Made by a program: the position numbers and the translations under genes | Assembly: GCA_934567745.1 (NCBI GenBank) | Contig: CAKTJM010000114.1 | Coordinates: 1-6,080 of the forward strand | Length of the DNA: 6,080 bases | Direction of reading: 5' to 3' | Source of the DNA: an uncultured Eubacteriales bacterium | Lineage (GTDB): Bacteria > Bacillota > Clostridia > Oscillospirales > Oscillospiraceae | The notes under the pieces: generated by a model | What the model saw: the letters and a program-made list of their open reading frames with translations, nothing else | What the model was told of the DNA's origin: nothing | Databases searched by the model: none | Part shown: in pieces, positions 5,638 to 6,080 of the stretch | Position numbering within the stretch: position 1 is the first letter of the stretch | How the letters are laid out: each line of letters starts with the position of its first letter

Positions 5638-5667
5638 ATTCTACACCCATAAAATGACCACTGTCAA
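5638..5667 (-). promoter_or_regulatory. Promoter of the 58-aa gene and carboxypeptidase unit (TTGACA - 18 - TAGAAT)
   Basis: On the minus strand a perfect TTGACA (5662-5667) and TAGAAT (5638-5643) are 18 bases apart, in the AT-rich divergent gap. Transcription should start near 5631, about 30 bases before the ATG of the 58-aa gene. The -35 box shares its last two bases with the 17-bp inverted repeat at 5666-5682 and also holds half of TGAC-N4-GTCA (5655-5666). Confidence 0.87.
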
Positions 5668-5682
5668 TGTCGCAACGACATT
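5666..5682. promoter_or_regulatory. Candidate operator between the regulator and the small-protein gene
   Basis: AATGTCG-CAA-CGACATT is a perfect inverted repeat with 7-bp arms and a 3-base centre, the size typical of sites for dimeric HTH regulators. It touches the -35 box of the minus-strand promoter and lies about 55 bases ahead of the XRE gene. Binding here could block the small-protein promoter and perhaps control the regulator's own gene. That the adjacent XRE protein binds it is inferred from position. Confidence 0.6.
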
Positions 5683-5691
5683 TTCAACAGG

Positions 5692-5720
5692 TTTAAAGAG
5701 CGGGGCTTCTTCCCTACACT
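5692..5720 (+). promoter_or_regulatory. Weak candidate promoter of the XRE regulator gene
   Basis: TTTAAA (5692-5697) and TACACT (5715-5720) are 17 bases apart on the plus strand, each with about four of six consensus bases. Transcription would start near 5727, leaving a leader of only about 12 bases that would barely hold the ribosome binding site. This is a best guess among poor choices, and the true promoter may lie elsewhere in the gap. Confidence 0.3.
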
Positions 5721-5738
5721 AGGGGAGAGGTGAGGACC

Positions 5739-5966
5739 ATGAAAGAGGAATATCGGGACCTGTATCGGAAGTTCGGCCTGAACGTGGTCTATTACCGCAA
5801 GCGGATGCGTGTGACGCAGGAGGGCCTGGCCGAGCTGCTGGACATCCAGCGCAGCCACATCAGCGCGATCGAGCTGGGCAACGTGGGGGTGTCCTTCGAC
5901 CTCATCTTCAAGATGTGCGAGGTCTTCCAGATCAAGCCGAAGGATCTCTTCGATTTTCGGGATTGA
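5739..5966 (+). CDS. XRE-family helix-turn-helix transcriptional regulator (75 aa)
   Basis: The protein is little more than one HTH_3 (Cro/C1-type) DNA-binding domain. It runs from about residue 11 (FGLNVVYYRKRMRVTQ), through the turn and recognition region (LAELLDIQRSHISAIELGN, about 30-48), to the last helices (DLIFKMCEVFQIKPKDLFDF). There is no sensor, peptidase or oligomerisation domain, so it likely acts as a small dimeric repressor. I take ATG 5739 as the start: AGGTGA (5728-5733) stands 5 bases before it. The alternative GTG at 5730 would leave only about 2 bases behind its AGGGGAG. The gene diverges from the 58-aa gene across a 140-bp gap with a clear inverted repeat. No toxin, integrase or phage gene is beside it, so a toxin-antitoxin or prophage role is not supported within the window. 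Confidence 0.93.
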   Translation: MKEEYRDLYRKFGLNVVYYRKRMRVTQEGLAELLDIQRSHISAIELGNVGVSFDLIFKMCEVFQIKPKDLFDFRD

Positions 5967-5969
5967 ACG

Positions 5970-5995
5970 CGCCCCGGACCAGATGGTCCGGGGCG
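5970..5995 (+). terminator. Hairpin after the XRE gene, probable terminator without a T-run
   Basis: A perfect 11-bp inverted repeat (5970-5980 and 5985-5995, arm CGCCCCGGACC) with an AGAT loop starts 3 bases past the stop codon. The stem is very strong and its place is right for a terminator, but the bases that follow (TCAGCGTGTC) hold no T-run. Intrinsic termination is therefore not certain. Confidence 0.6.
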
Positions 5996-6005
5996 TCAGC
6001 GTGTC

Positions 6006-6050
6006 AAAAAGCCTCGCAGATGAGCGCCCGCAGGCGCCATGGAAGCGAGC
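6006..6050 (-). terminator. Probable terminator of a minus-strand transcript entering from the right
   Basis: On the minus strand GCTCGC (6045-6050) can pair with GCGAGGC (6011-6017, one bulged base), and inside it GGCGC/GCGCC (6033-6037 with 6024-6028) closes a 4-base loop. The long imperfect stem runs straight into five T's (6006-6010). This is the layout of an intrinsic terminator, so a minus-strand gene or RNA probably ends here, with its body beyond the right edge. Confidence 0.55.
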
Positions 6051-6080
6051 AACCGCCGAAGGCGGCTCTTGGCGAGTCCC
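6051..6080. other. Structured non-coding stretch at the right edge
   Basis: A second small hairpin, CCGCC-GAA-GGCGG (6053-6065), lies next to the terminator-like stem. No ribosome binding site with a credible frame is visible. The whole block 6006-6080 looks like an RNA 3' region or a dispersed intergenic repeat cut by the window edge. I see no gene in it. Confidence 0.35.

Noticed and set aside
5402..5650. Longer minus-strand frames (5402-5650 and 5181-5639) over the 58-aa gene.
   Set aside because: Both give Arg/Pro/Ser-rich sequence, have no ribosome binding site, and start at or upstream of the predicted transcription start. The 58-aa frame has the site and balanced composition.
5730..5738. 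GTG start at 5730 for the XRE regulator, giving three more residues.
   Set aside because: The purine-rich site would stand only about 2 bases away; the ATG at 5739 has proper spacing to AGGTGA at 5728-5733.
5739..5966. The XRE gene as an antitoxin or a phage repressor.
   Set aside because: No toxin, integrase, Cro partner or phage gene is visible beside it; a single-domain HTH alone does not support this.
1..6080. CRISPR array, insertion sequence, tRNA or rRNA gene, or defence cluster.
   Set aside because: I found no spaced direct repeats, transposase motifs or terminal repeats, no tRNA cloverleaf or rRNA sequence, and no defence-type domain on either strand.

Overview
The window is GC-rich DNA, most likely from a Firmicute of the clostridial class. 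I infer an Oscillospiraceae-like gut anaerobe. Four things suggest this: a T-box riboswitch in front of a threonyl-tRNA synthetase gene, consensus TTGACx/TAxAAT promoters sitting in AT-rich gaps between very GC-rich genes, strong AGGAGG-type ribosome binding sites, and a short threonyl-tRNA synthetase without a TGS domain. The exact taxon cannot be read from the sequence.

Layout, left to right. (1) Positions 1-301, + strand: the 3' end of an unrecognised gene, running convergently into the next unit. A strong hairpin at 332-360 separates them; its T-run makes it a terminator for the minus-strand unit. (2) Minus strand, 2959 down to 369: a threonine-responsive unit with consensus promoter, T-box leader with terminator/antiterminator, thrS without TGS domain, and then a 135-aa protein of unknown function, probably co-transcribed with thrS. 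(3) Minus strand, 4228 down to 3013: a NifS/IscS-type cysteine desulfurase with its own consensus promoter, whose -35 box contains the stop codon of the gene upstream. An inverted repeat lies at its predicted transcription start. (4) Minus strand, 5667 down to 4225: a 58-aa protein gene and a secreted D-alanyl-D-alanine carboxypeptidase (S11 family), read as a two-gene unit from a consensus promoter. (5) Plus strand, 5739-5966: a 75-aa XRE-type HTH regulator, divergent from unit 4. The 140-bp divergent gap holds a perfect 17-bp inverted repeat overlapping the -35 box of the small-protein promoter. (6) 5970-6080: a hairpin after the regulator, then a structured non-coding stretch that looks like the terminator of a minus-strand transcript entering from the right.

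Most of this is housekeeping: tRNA charging, sulfur mobilisation and cell-wall trimming. I see no defence island, CRISPR array, transposase or phage module. The less ordinary points are the uncharacterised gene under threonine control, the 58-aa gene placed ahead of the carboxypeptidase and facing a small regulator with a clear candidate operator, and the compact overlap of stop codon and promoter in front of the desulfurase.
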